Notes under the pieces: model-generated
What the model was told of the DNA's origin: nothing
The model's database searches: none
The model's input: only the letters and a program-made list of their open reading frames with translations
Shown: positions 34,772 through 47,129 of the stretch, in pieces
Layout of the letters: each line of letters opens with the position of its first letter
Position numbering within the stretch: position 1 is the stretch's first letter
Translations under genes and position numbers: made by a program
Assembly: GCA_021292105.1 (NCBI GenBank)
Contig: CM037873.1
Location: forward strand, 17,786,527 to 17,850,526
DNA: 64,000 nt
Source: Anadara kagoshimensis
Taxonomy: Eukaryota > Mollusca > Bivalvia > Arcoida > Arcidae
Reading direction: 5' to 3'

Positions 34772-37039
34772 TTACATGGAAATACCTGGAATCTGAGTAT
34801 ACCTGTAAATATACAAGCGGTAATCCTTACTTGCTAATACTACAGACCCATCATCCATCAAAGCCACGTCAAAACACTGAGCATGTTTCACTTTACTTTC
34901 CAGAGCATTGATGAGCTGGCCATCTTGTGTGAAAATGGTCAAGTTGAAATTGTTATGGTTATCAGCAACGAGAATTTCTCCAGAACTGTTAATACCAACT
35001 CCGATTGGGTAGTTTGTGACTCCTTCTCCACCAATCTGTCGCAGGAACACTCCCTGATAGTTGAAGACTTTGACACAGTGAGCTCGGTTATCACTGATGA
35101 AGATTTCTTCTTTATCGTTGACAACTACGCCATTTGGAAACTCTAGATGCTTTGAACATCCAAACTTCTGAACGACATTTCCGTACTGATCAAAGATAAT
35201 AACTCTCATGACTTTGCACTCTACAATAACGACCCTTCCTTTGTTGTCGACAGTGACACCTCTTGGATGCTGTAGGATGTTGGCTCCAAATTTGCGAACA
35301 AATTGTCCATACTGATTGTAAATCTGAATCTGGTGTGTGGGACTCCTCTCGGTCACAATAATATCTCCAGATGTCTTGACCACAGCTACCCGATTTGGAT
35401 ACAACAACTGGCCATCTCGTTTTCCACATTCACCAAACTGAAACTTGAACCTTCCCTCCTTGTCAAAAATTTGTATCCTGTGGTTATTTGTGTCGGCTAC
35501 AATAATATCATTCTGTGCATTGACAGCAACTCCACTTGGTTCTGTAAATTGCCCTTCCATTACACCAAACTCTCCAAACTTGCAGTGATAGATCATTTTC
35601 TGTCGTTTGATCTGTGATTTCGGTGGATACAGACTGGTCAGATTCAATTTCGATGTTATGTCAAACAATGGGTCGCTACTTGTAGAGAACACATCAATGC
35701 CATTCTGGAAGATGTCAAGGCCATTTGACCACTTTTCGTACATGTTGGTGTCTGCAGGTGGGAATATTAAGCTGTTTGATGATCCAAATTCTTTTGTCAA
35801 CGGTGGTGGATCAAAAATGTGGCCGTTTGTCAATGCTGTAGTTGTGACTATTCCATTTGGTCTTGCTATTGGCTGTGGTTTTCCTGGAATGCCTGGCGTA
35901 ACTTCATCACTTTCCCTGACATAACCGAAAGTGTTACGGACACCAGTTGTTATTGCTTGGAAATTTGATACAAATTCTATATCAAAGTATGACTGGTTGT
36001 TGATGTCTGGCGTAAAGTTGAACATATTCTGAAATCGCTGCTCTATCAAGGTTTTGAACATAAGGCCTTCAGTAATGCTTGCAAATTTCAGGACCTTATC
36101 AACAAACTCGCAACCTTGATACAATCGCTCAATGTTTTCTTGTATTTTCTGTGCCAGAGAACTAATGGCTACTTGCTTTGCATTAAATGCTTGGTCAAGT
36201 TCTTTCATACTTTCTTGTTTCCTTTCTTCAAGCATTGCTCGGTAAAAATTGTATGTGTCATTCATATCATTCTGGGCTTTGTGATACTGGACCTGTAACC
36301 GACTTGAAATATGTTCTATTCCTTTGGCTGCCAATCTTAATTCATTAATTTTGACTTTAGCCTCATCTTCCATATTTTGTAGAACTTCCATCTGCTTGTC
36401 TCCGATATCCATTATAAACTGACAGTCATGTCCACGGCCATGATCAAAAACGGTGCATTCCTTGCAGATAGGCTGTGAGCATGTTTTGCAGTAAAACTTG
36501 AGCACATCTGTTTTATGCCTGGGACAGTAAATAGGTTTCTCTGCTTTATTGCTGTCTTCCTTATTCCCCTGTAATTCCACCAAACTGGCAACACGATGAC
36601 CTTCGAAACAGTGCATAAACTGATGGGCCATGACACAATTTGCACACAGGAAGTTAGCACAGTCGAAGCACCTTGCAACGGCATTTGTATCCTTGCTTTT
36701 GCACCCTGTACAATGTAAGGCACTGGTGTCTAATGCAGTGGTTTCTAAGAGATTACTAACTGCGTAATCAGGCAAAAGGCCTGGAAGTCCCTGACCACCT
36801 AGGTATGTATCTTGATGACACTCTGGGCAAGCAATTTTATCTGCTACTTCCTGTAACTTCTCTAAACATGGCTGACAAAAAGTATGAAAACACATTAACA
36901 CTTTGGGTATGGTATAAGTTTCATGGCATATTGAACAACGGGTGTTGGGTCCGGCGGATTCCATCTCGCTATCTGAAGAGTTTGATGCAGTGGATGCTGT
37001 AGTAACGGTGTCACTTTGAGATGGTGTTGGTGACGCCAT
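34772..37039 (-). CDS. brat: Brat/NCL-1-type TRIM-NHL protein with RING finger
   Basis: One 755-codon exon. A RING finger spans about 35-74 (C35, C38, C50, H52, C55, C58, C71, C74), B-box 1 about 110-148, B-box 2 about 172-204, a coiled coil about 210-310, a low-complexity linker, and a six-bladed NHL beta-propeller about 480-750. The NHL part (GQFTEPSGVAVN, DTNNHRIQIFD, LEFPNGVVVNDKEEIFISD, YPIGVGINS, KVKHAQCFDVALMDDGSVVL) is nearly identical to Drosophila Brat and C. elegans NCL-1, which repress translation by binding mRNA 3'UTRs through this propeller. No filamin domain, unlike TRIM2/TRIM3. The start codon lies 31 nt inside the exon, after the acceptor TTTCTACTTTCAG (37072-37071), so the leader is spliced. 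The RING is absent from fly Brat and worm NCL-1. Confidence 0.96.
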   Translation of the reverse strand: MASPTPSQSDTVTTASTASNSSDSEMESAGPNTRCSICHETYTIPKVLMCFHTFCQPCLEKLQEVADKIACPECHQDTYLGGQGLPGLLPDYAVSNLLETTALDTSALHCTGCKSKDTNAVARCFDCANFLCANCVMAHQFMHCFEGHRVASLVELQGNKEDSNKAEKPIYCPRHKTDVLKFYCKTCSQPICKECTVFDHGRGHDCQFIMDIGDKQMEVLQNMEDEAKVKINELRLAAKGIEHISSRLQVQYHKAQNDMNDTYNFYRAMLEERKQESMKELDQAFNAKQVAISSLAQKIQENIERLYQGCEFVDKVLKFASITEGLMFKTLIEQRFQNMFNFTPDINNQSYFDIEFVSNFQAITTGVRNTFGYVRESDEVTPGIPGKPQPIARPNGIVTTTALTNGHIFDPPPLTKEFGSSNSLIFPPADTNMYEKWSNGLDIFQNGIDVFSTSSDPLFDITSKLNLTSLYPPKSQIKRQKMIYHCKFGEFGVMEGQFTEPSGVAVNAQNDIIVADTNNHRIQIFDKEGRFKFQFGECGKRDGQLLYPNRVAVVKTSGDIIVTERSPTHQIQIYNQYGQFVRKFGANILQHPRGVTVDNKGRVVIVECKVMRVIIFDQYGNVVQKFGCSKHLEFPNGVVVNDKEEIFISDNRAHCVKVFNYQGVFLRQIGGEGVTNYPIGVGINSSGEILVADNHNNFNLTIFTQDGQLINALESKVKHAQCFDVALMDDGSVVLASKDYRLYIYRYTQIPGISM

Positions 37040-37958
37040 GTTGCCTCGTTTGGTAGTTTATAAATTGCACCTGAAAGTAGAAAGGAAACAACATTATAGA
37101 ATCAGTCTAATATTAACATCTCTATACTCATTCATGCAAGTATCATACATGTATATAATCAGACAATTCTATGGATTCACACAGACAATGAAAAAATTAT
37201 ACAATTCTTCGATTAAATTTGATTAAACCTGAATGTTAAGTGCACCTACTAATGAAGAGCACTTTTATAAAATTTTGTCATGACAAGTAAACAATTTACA
37301 TCCTAGTCAAGATTATTATCCCCAACATCAGCCTCAAAGTGGGTTTCAAAACTAAGAGATTATTATCCCCCACATCAGCCCTCAAAGTGGGTTTCAAAAC
37401 TAAGTGACCAGCTGGCCACCAATTTAAATTTTCAGGTGGCCAGTGGAAATTTCAATTGGCCAGGCAACTTTTTCTTCAAAATGAAGGAAATTTAAGGCAT
37501 CTTTTAGGTATGAAAAATGAAAAAGCACATTTTTAAAACTGAATACAATCATTTACCCAGTGCATACATCAGTATTATTAATAATAATGATAATGTAAAG
37601 TGTCCATTATATTGCCTGGATTGGTAACAGTATCAGGAAAATTTTGTGACACAGAAATAATATCTTTGGAGAAGCTGCCACCATTTACAAATTTTAGGTC
37701 TCCAGACACAATTCCAGGTCAATTTAGCCACCATTTTAGTAGACTTGACATTTACATCCCTTTTGAAGGTCATTTCAAGAACTGAAAATCCCATGTCATT
37801 ATTGAAGCTATTTACATAATTTTTAAAATTTAATGCAAACACACATGACCAACTTTTCAACCAAACTACAAGATATGAACAAACTATACACTAAAGACTC
37901 CCAAAAAGGTTGATTTTTTTCTCAGAAAAGGTGGAATTAAACAAAACAACATCTAACT

Positions 37959-38190
37959 AGAGCTGTCGCTTGAGAGCCTAATACCCCCATCCCCATTAAA
38001 TGTTTTCCAGTGACCTTGACCTTTTCAATATGACCTTGGTTCAAGGTCATGACACACCTTTGGACTGTGAAGATTATTTATGTCAAGTTTCATGACAGTT
38101 GTCCGAAGCAATTACGAGATATGGCCCAGACAGGATTTTACACGGACAGTCAGACAGCAATTCTTAAACTAGTTTGAGGGGGGTATAAAT
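37959..38190 (-). repeat. Dispersed repeat, inverted relative to the copy at 57118
   Basis: Read on the minus strand it has GGGGGGTAT-type ends, 'TGTCCGTGTAAAATCCTGTC', 'ATGACCTTGAACCAAGGTCA' and 'CTCAAGCGACAGCTCTAG', in the order found at 57118-57356. Confidence 0.65.
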
Positions 38191-39876
38191 ATTATATAAT
38201 AATAGTATACCGACATGCCAGAAAATCACAGGGCTAAATGATTTTACAGCACACACTAAATTTTATACAAAGAACTAGTGCTCAATTTTTCTTCAGTCAT
38301 TTTGTCATGCAATGATAAAAATTAAAATAAAAAGTTTCAATTTTTATTTATAAATTATCTGCTGGTAAATTTTTAAATCAATACTGAAGCCTTGTCGCAT
38401 CCCTCTTAATCAAAATTATGTAATGACTCGCAGACATTAAAAATATCAAACATGTTCAATCAAGCTATTTATTGTAAACATAATGACTCATAACACTGAT
38501 AAAAGCAATCCACCTCATAATCATTTCTTATTACATTGTATCTATAATACATGTACATGCTCATACAAGTTTCAAATCATTTTTTTTTTAAACATTCACA
38601 TGTATAGTGCTGGCAACCTAAATTCAAATTCATGCACCTATTTAAATTTTTGGATTTTTTTTAATTCATATAAATATACAAGTACAGAGTCTTCAACAAA
38701 AGATCATCAAACAATCTCTTATTTTCCACAAAATTTTAATAAAAGCATTCATCATGGAAATAAAATTTTATGTCACAAAATAAATATTTATACAGTATAG
38801 CCTTCTTTTATTGCATCAATTTATAAGTGAAATTTTCAAATCAATTACATCATACATGTGCACAAATTATCTGGTAAAAATATCACCTTCGTGAAATTAT
38901 TTCAATATACCTTACCATACATGTACTGATGTAGCATAATACCTGGCAATTTGACCTTTAAAAATTTCAATTTTGACCTGGCAATTTGACCTTAAAAACT
39001 TTAAGTTTTAATCTCAGGTGATCTTATAATGACACCTTAGTATATAAATTATTCATTAAGTTTTGTACAGGTGCTTATCAATAATTGATGGACAGTGAAA
39101 GGACAATGAAATTATCAAGATGATATTCTCTTTAAACTATGCTAGGCTCTATTTAATAATCGTAAATACAAAAGATAAAAACTCCGGATCAAATGTGTCA
39201 CCACATTATCAAAGAAAATTAGGTTTGGATTTTAAATCCATAATATAATGCCATATTTGCAGTGCTCAGAGATGAGTCAATCGTTCTCTCGTCCTTGATA
39301 TAATACATGTATCAGCATCAGCAGTAGCAGCAGTAGTAAGCAGCGACGTCAGAAATTAGAACTGTATGAGTCATTGATACCATAATACACCTTTTTACAA
39401 TAATACTAGGAACTAAATGTTAATGTAACAGCCGGTCGGGTCATCGGTTGGTGGGTAGTAATAACACATGCTTAATACTTGTTATTGTAAAATTGTTCTT
39501 CTTGCATCTTTTATTGTTTATTAATATCTTTATTTATCTGCTTGTGTATAAAATTATTATCAATCTGCTTATCTATATCAAATGAATATATAAAATTATT
39601 CAACATAAAGTGATTACTTCATATATGCATCAAGGTAATCAAATTTAAGTTTCAATATTCAAATTAAAAAGAGAGAGAGGGAGAAAGGGAGATAGATTAT
39701 TTTCATGTTTCTTGGTAGTCAAAATTGCCATTGCCAAATAATTTCTCAGAAATTATGCCAAAAAGTAACTTATTTTAGCCAATTTTGAAAAAAAAAAACT
39801 TTTAAGGGACTATATTTTCACAAATTTTCTAAAATTCACCACTTATAGTTTTAAATTTGTGTAAAGAAAACGAGAG

Positions 39877-39881
<5 letters not shown>

Positions 39882-39939
<58 letters not shown>
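39882..39939. repeat. (GA)n microsatellite
   Basis: An almost perfect GA dinucleotide run of 58 bp. Confidence 0.97.
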
Positions 39940-39942
<3 letters not shown>

Positions 39943-40676
39943 CACCAGAGAGTTGAATATTGATTTTTTTTTTCAATCAGTCAATAGATGTTGTCAGAAA
40001 CTTGCAAGATCCTGGGGAGGTTAAGTGAATTTAAGTTAATGTCATGAACATTAAGAAAACAGTTATTTATCATCGCAGCAATATTGCATCATCGATGAAG
40101 TCACAAACATGTACGGTATATTTAGTCAATAGTCTTAGCACACAAAGGTTTAGACAGTATAGACAGTGTTCACACAAATCTAGGTGATTAGCAACATAAT
40201 CTGTGTCTGCGAGTGACTACATGATCTGTGTCTGCGAGTGACTAAGTCAGTCAAGTCATTCTCTACTTGGCAGTGTTTATAGTAATCTAGAACTAAACTT
40301 ATTGGGCCCATTGCTCATCATTTTAACTGCTATTTTGTGGCTCCTTTTGTTCATATTTTAACCAAAATTAACCTCATCTTATTGTCACAATCCAGAAATT
40401 ATGTGCCTTAAAATGATTGAATACAGGCAAGTTATAAATTTCCATGATTTTTAAATATTTTTTTATATTAATTTTGGATAGTAGTAAAAAGGGAGTGAAG
40501 TAAAGTAATGGGTGTTTTACAAGGTGGTCAGTTCTGGGTTGGTGGAGCAAACCAACCCACTCATCTTCATCAAGCAAATTAGTAAAAATTTTCACACTAG
40601 GATCTACCCTCAGCAGTTATTTCCTTAAAGTTTGTAGCAGGAGGAAGATTGACTTATCCACCAGGCCAGGGTTCAA

Positions 40677-40702
40677 GGGGGGGGGGGGGGGGGGGGGGGG
40701 GG
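40677..40702. repeat. Homopolymer of 26 G
   Basis: Uninterrupted G run. It could form a G-quadruplex, and its exact length is prone to sequencing error. Confidence 0.9.
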
Positions 40703-41878
40703 CTCCCAGGCCGAAAACGATTTTTAGTCTTCTGAAGGCAATTTTATTAATTCTAACTGGCCAATTTTGGAGTTTTAGGCAGTCAAATCTGTCTGTTGTC
40801 GCCTCTTATGGAAAACGCTGCCTCAGTGATTTAAACCAGCGGAAAAAGGCACTTGTGTATAGGCAACTCCACATCCAAGGTCACATTGTTTTTTTAAATC
40901 TTCAGAAGACCATTAAAATATTCATTATGTATAAAGCACCTCCTAAACACTTTTATACATGGATAAATAATTGAGAATAAAGAGTTTGACGACCCCCTAC
41001 TTTAAAAATACACATAAATCAGGTGGTTCACCTTGTAGCACCTGATAGCCTTTAGTAAGTGACCACCTTATCAGCAACTGTGTTCTACAGATCTACATAC
41101 AATGTAGGTTCAATGACCAACTCACAAAATTAATTACAGTGGGATGTAAATATGCTAGCTTAAGGCTGTACAAGTCTGTCCCATAGACAATGTGAGAGAA
41201 ATGAAATTTGAGTGCCTTACCATAAAGTCTATAATGCAAGACAAAGGAATCTAGGGTCAATGTTTCCAGTCTATTCTACAATGTACATGCAAGTTACAAT
41301 GACTTTAAGATTGATATTTCTTTGTGTTTAGATTCACATTGGATTTTTTATTCTATCATTTTTGAGATTTATTTTTATAAAGTTAGAGAACAAGATCAAG
41401 ACAATAAAATTGATATGTTTAGTATATCAGTGTTCATTACAAAAGTGGGTGGGGCTACTAGGCCTTTTGATTCTGCATTATGTTAAAATGACTCCTTTGT
41501 TAAAGCATTAGTGAGCATACTTAACATTATGTGAATGCAACAAATATTAATGTTATGGTGATTTAAAAGAAAGTTTTTAAAAATGCCCTACCCTGAAAAA
41601 TCCTAAAGAAATTAAAATGCCCTACCCTGAAAAATCCTAGAGTGAACAATGGTGTATACATATGTAATTTCATTGATGGCAATAGCATTTGCAAAATAGA
41701 ACAAGCAACCTCTCATAACATCTGCTTACAAAGATTTAGCAAAATATTTATTGAATGGGATGTGAAAATTGACCTAATAAGATGACACTGGAATAAGAAG
41801 TTGGCTATATGGAGGACATACATGTTTATTGAGGAAATAAAAGAATTAAAAAATAGCAATCAGATAAACAATAAATAG

Positions 41879-42015
41879 GATGATTGATTGAATGAGGTTA
41901 TACACCCTAGTCAAGAATATTTCACTGATATCAAGACATCACCACCTAAAAGAAAATTTTACCTTTGCAGTACACTCCACTGCAGCACTCTACCAACTGA
42001 GCTATTGTAGTGGTC
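41879..42015 (-). mobile_element. tRNA-derived SINE with internal deletion
   Basis: The 3' tail ('CAAGAATATTTCACTGATATC' on plus) is joined almost directly to the tRNA head ('CACTCTACCAACTGAGCTA' on plus, the A box inverted). The middle ~200 bp and the B box of the normal unit are gone. Confidence 0.65.
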
Positions 42016-44638
42016 AGCAAATGGGAAGAGACAGGGCTCAGATAGAAAAGATGTATTATGCAGTATAACACATAATTTAGAAAAAATAACTTTTTTGATA
42101 TTACAGTACTGCATTTACTTCAGAATATATATTAAAGGTAACAAATAAGAAATGAAACATAAGGAATGTATTGGGTATGTTTAAATTAGCAGTACACAGT
42201 TAAGTATCACAAAAATATCTATACAGCTAAACAGCAGACAACTATAGATTATCTGTATCAATAGATGAACAAGGGGTCATTTAAGGTCATAATACTACCA
42301 GTCTACATGTGTATATATAGTATACATGTACCAGTCTGATACTCTCATTACAACTGCCAAATTTCTACAACCCAAAATAAATGTAATATATCTTGTTTAT
42401 AATAACAATGAATATTATTTACCATACAGTAAAACCGGTTAAACCTCTATCTATGTAAAGACCACCTGTCCATGATCAAGACCAGTGTTATAAAATCTCT
42501 TTGCAGTACATTACAACTAAAAATAATACCATAGTTCATTTTCAAGTGTTTATAATTCTTTTTTAAAATAGGTCAAAATTTGAAATAATTTCTTGGATAT
42601 TATGTTGGGGTACTAAATTTCTAAGATAATATAAATAAAATGAACGAAAATATTTGGTCTACCAGCTATCTGGACAGTCTGAAAACAGTCATAAAATATT
42701 GATCATACATGTAGCAATCCTACCATGTATATATAATGGTTTTATTATATCACTTAACTATTATTTAAAGGTTTTCACCCATTGTCAACTAAGAAAACAC
42801 CTGTGCATACAGCAGGTGAGAAATCACACCTTTATAACCGTCACTAAATATCATTCATCAAAAGCATACATGTGAGTATCATCAGTAAACAACGAAGGGT
42901 CCCCATGTATTGCTCCATATGTCAGTTACTCATTATTACAACAAACAGTATCATTTTATTGGTCATCCATTTCTGACTGAAACAATAATTAACATTAGCA
43001 GAGGCCCAGTAGTTGATGGCTCTTAAAAATTTAATTTGGGGTCTTTAATTTTACATACAGTCGAACATGTCTTAAACACCACTTCTATATAAGGGCTACA
43101 TGGTTTAAAAGGCCAGTGAATGTTTATCCAAATTGCTCTTTGTTCACATTATTTGAACCTGTATATAAGGGTCACCTGCCCATAAAATTTGACTGTACTT
43201 CCAATATTTATTATAAATAACACTATTTTCTGAAGTGACTAAGTGAGCTGGGCCCCAACTCAAAATAAGCTTCATCCTCGTTAGAAAACCGGAATGTGAT
43301 AGGGCCATGTTAAAACTAGAATGGAAATGGTAAGATGGATTCCAAATTACCAGTACCTTTTCGGAACCAATGATTGATTTGATTAATATGAGAAAAAATA
43401 ATGGATAACAGCAATCAAAAACCTAAGCTTAACAGTTCCTCCCAATTATCACTAATGTCAGCATTTATTAATATATTGAAAGTTAATAACTTAGTTTGCT
43501 TTTAACATACAAAGTGTGTACCACCTCTGGGCCATTAAGCAGGTAAGTACAATGAATTTACATATATCTTCTTTACAGTTATCAAATTGGATTGGATTAA
43601 TGTTGCTTTATGTCCCAGTAAAGGATTCTTTTAACTTGTAAGTTGTATTGAATCAGTCAGTTCTAAGTTGGTGGTAGAAACCATGGTTACCTGAACTTCA
43701 GCGGAAAAGAAAATTCTCAACAGTAACTAAAGTACCCTGTCAGCAGCTTGCAGCGAGTACAAAACTCCTTAACAATACACCTGGCCACTGCAAAGATAAC
43801 CAGCTGAGCAATTCTGCTGGAATATAACCCTGGTGTGAATAACAAATTTGAATGCAACTAAACTCTCTGTACATTGGCTAACAAGCCACATGTAGATGTT
43901 AAACACTGACAATCAACAGTAACTTAATGTGACTCAACTGTGTAGTTGTAAACATAAGCAGTTCGGCTAACACGGTACCCAACTAGGTATGGTTGTGTTC
44001 CACATGTTTGACATTAAACTGGTAAAGTTAAACATGAGTAACTACTGAAAATATTGTAAAACTTTGCTAAATGACATTAGTGCAAATGAGACAGGTTTAA
44101 CTTACCATTATGACTGATTGGGATCTATATATAATATATATGCAATTATATCAGAAGACTAAAAACTGATCTGGAAATAAATTGATTTGGTCAAAATTGG
44201 ACAAGTTGTCAGATATGTTACTATATGACCTTTTTCTGAAGTACAAAAGGAAGTCTAACTGGACTATTGTTCAACTTCATTCCTAAAGCTTGCCAAGTGG
44301 GAAAGAAACAACAAGGAAAAATCAAGTAGACTCTAGCAAATTCACCATACACATTATGCAGAAAAGAACAAGTACCAATGCACATAAAACAACACTACAA
44401 GCGCATATCATAATAGTCATTACACATTTCAATAGATTCAGATGTACATTTCAGACAAACTTATACTATGTGAATCCCTGCAAACATTAAGAAAACATAA
44501 ATATACCCCAAGGACAGTGAAGTTTAGTACACTTTGTTCATTTGGAAATGGATTTGTATGTTTGTTTTACTTATACTTATAGTTGATACACCATAACAAG
44601 AGAGCCACAATAACATGAATTAAACTTTGGTTACCTAC

Positions 44639-45126
44639 AGTACTGTAGGAACCACTGTGACTGTGACAGTGAAATTCTCTTTATATCCATAGAAAATCAA
44701 ATAAATTTGAATAAAGTTTGATATTTTTCACTTACTTGTACCTAGTCGTAATAGGAAATCTGTATGCCCATCCACGATTGTCATAAAGTATGTCTGTAGA
44801 AAGGAAAATGTTGGCAGTATGGGGATTTTACACATGCGAAAATGACGATGTTTACACCGGAAGTGATGTCCTTGGTGACGTTTTACATCATATGCGCAAC
44901 AGAATCCGCCTTTTGCATGGTTTTTCAACATGTTAGATCCCCATAGCACCAACGTTTTACCCTATGCAGATATATTTTGGGCTAATTGCGGATCGCAGAC
45001 AGATTTCCTGTTACGACTAGGTACAAGTAAGTGAAAAATATTGACCTTTATTCAAACTTATTTAATGATTTTCTATGGCTATAAAGAGAATTTCACTGTC
45101 ACAGTCACAGTGGTTCCTACAGTAAC
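44639..45126. mobile_element. Foldback element with ~125-bp inverted repeats
   Basis: The left arm 44639-44763 (contains TACTGTAGGAACCACTGTGA, TCACTTACTTGTACCTAGTC and TAGGAAATCTGT) is repeated inverted at 44999-45126 with about 90% identity by eye. The ~235-bp centre has no TIR or ORF of note. It lies in the presumed brat intron. Confidence 0.85.
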
Positions 45127-46756
45127 TTAATTTCTCTAAACTTGGTTGGGCAATGCTTCAGTTATAGATTACATTCTTTCAGACCTTGTTTGAAACCAGT
45201 GCAATTTTCAAGTCCTAATAGGACTACATGTACACAAGGCATATTATTCTATTAAACACACAAAGGATAAAACATGCAAAACCAACATTCTAACCAGTGA
45301 GCTAACACTCATTTGTTTGTCACTGTTGCAACCAATTTAGTAATTTTGAATAGATGCTCTCCATTTTTCATAATCATAATCACCTATTTTTTCAAGGAAA
45401 AATTAAATATGAATGGAAACAATTGTCAAATTCATCTTGGGTTTCTTGACTTATAATGGACTGAGACAATTTCCAGACAAAGAACGGAGATGTACTATAA
45501 CATGTTTCATTGTATGAATACAAGTTGTAAAATATTGAGGATTTTGAAATTTAGGATTTAGGCCTGTCAGCAAACCTGAGACCCCAGACAAGCAACTTTT
45601 CATGGACATTATTTTTTTTAAAAATCTGTTAGATAAACATGTTCTTTTAGTAACCTTAAAACGCTTTGGGTATTGGAAATAAACAACTTTTGACGTGAAA
45701 CATATCTTTTAAAATATCCACTTGACATCTAACTCATTTGCTATGGCCTAGTATTGGGCAATAGATGACATGATTGAGGAGAATTTTCAACAAAATATCA
45801 ATTATCAATACATCAAAATCACACTATGTATAACATAATTTTACTTACTAGAAATAGTCTAAATCCAAATCATTTAAATGAATAACTTCACTAACCAAAA
45901 CAACACAAGAAGAAAATCCAATGTCAATACACACACAAGTTACACAACAAAGAAACTTCATATGAACAAAGACAGGAAATAAACATTCCTTAAATAAATA
46001 CATGAATGATTTGTCACTCATATCATACCTGATTTCAACTCTGCCAATCAATCAATGAATGTTGTAAAATAGTTTGTGATGACTGATCACCCTCTCAAAA
46101 TACATTTAAACATGTATGTATGTTATACAAATACGAGTACTGACCGACGGGCGGAGTTCTGACTCATCTCCCTCTTTCTGAATCAACTGGATACCTAGGA
46201 AACTGACAGCCTTGGTTTTACGCAATACCAGGCGATTATCGCTATGAATTTGGTCTTTTCAATTTACTGGTGAGAAAACTCGTGTGTCCAACAAATGTCA
46301 AATTGTGAAGTTTGACCAATGTGTTTTCAAATGATGATATAATCCGTAACGATACACACAATATAAACAACGATGACACAGAAATGAACAAGGGTCTGTC
46401 TCGACCAATCAGAAATCGCGAAATAGATGAACTATGCTCGGTCATGTCTGAAACTTGACAAATTTCAAAACAATGAATTCGTTTCAAAACAAAGAAAACA
46501 CACTGTAAAAACCAAACTGATGGACAAAATGTGAACTTATTGAACCAAAATTACCAAAACTAATGACACAAAACCCGATCGACACCTGAATACAAAAAAT
46601 TTCTTCTCAAGTCATTGTTTCGCCATGTTTGAACGAACACAATGGGTCCAAGAAATCGCTGAATCTGTAGAAAAATCGAGAGATAAGATCGCAGTAAAAT
46701 GAAGGATTACAATGTTTCGAAACGTCCTGTCTGGACAAAAATACCTATAAACTTAC

Positions 46757-46870
46757 TTGGTGAATGAAAAATGTGAACTGTTCTTCATGGAAGACATGTG
46801 CGACTTAGCGTCCCGCCATGACAAAAAGATTTCTTGCCTCGATATGGTCATGAATATGTGATTGAATTAA
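46757..46870 (-). promoter_or_regulatory. Candidate 5'UTR exon / promoter region of brat
   Basis: On the minus strand a GC-richer segment containing 'GTCATGGCGGGACGCTAAG' runs into a good donor, ACCAA|GTAAGT, at 46756. It contains an ATG with a stop three codons later. It fits a non-coding first exon for the brat coding exon at 37070, but nothing in the sequence links the two. Confidence 0.3.
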
Positions 46871-47030
46871 TTAGTTCAAAGCGCCACCTACCGACAACCA
46901 GAGTTCAACGCACCTTGCGAACAGAAAAGTTGTATCCCGGTATATTGAGAACGGTTTTATGATAATACTAGAAACATTCATAGGATAAGCGTGCGAATAA
47001 TAGTCTTATTTCAGCATTTCAACATTAAAC

Positions 47031-47129
47031 TTTATTTATTTATTTATTTATATATACTCATTTATTATTTATTTATTTATTTATTTATTTAGTTTATTTA
47101 TTTATTTATTTAGTTTATTTATTTATTTT
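47031..47129. repeat. (TTTA)n microsatellite
   Basis: Imperfect TTTA repeats over ~100 bp with a few interruptions. Confidence 0.9.

Larger units (their letters stand above)
37071..46756 (-). other. Presumed 5' intron of brat; repeats, no coding exon seen
   Basis: Between the acceptor at 37071 and the candidate donor at 46756 I see only repeats: a 48-bp duplication (37311-37404), a GGGGGGTATAA element (37959-38190), (GA)n, a 26-G run, a SINE remnant and a 490-bp foldback. A shorter intron with another 5' exon is possible. Confidence 0.35.

Noticed and set aside
44728..44952. 74-codon ORF on minus strand
   Set aside because: It lies inside the foldback element and has no protein-like features.
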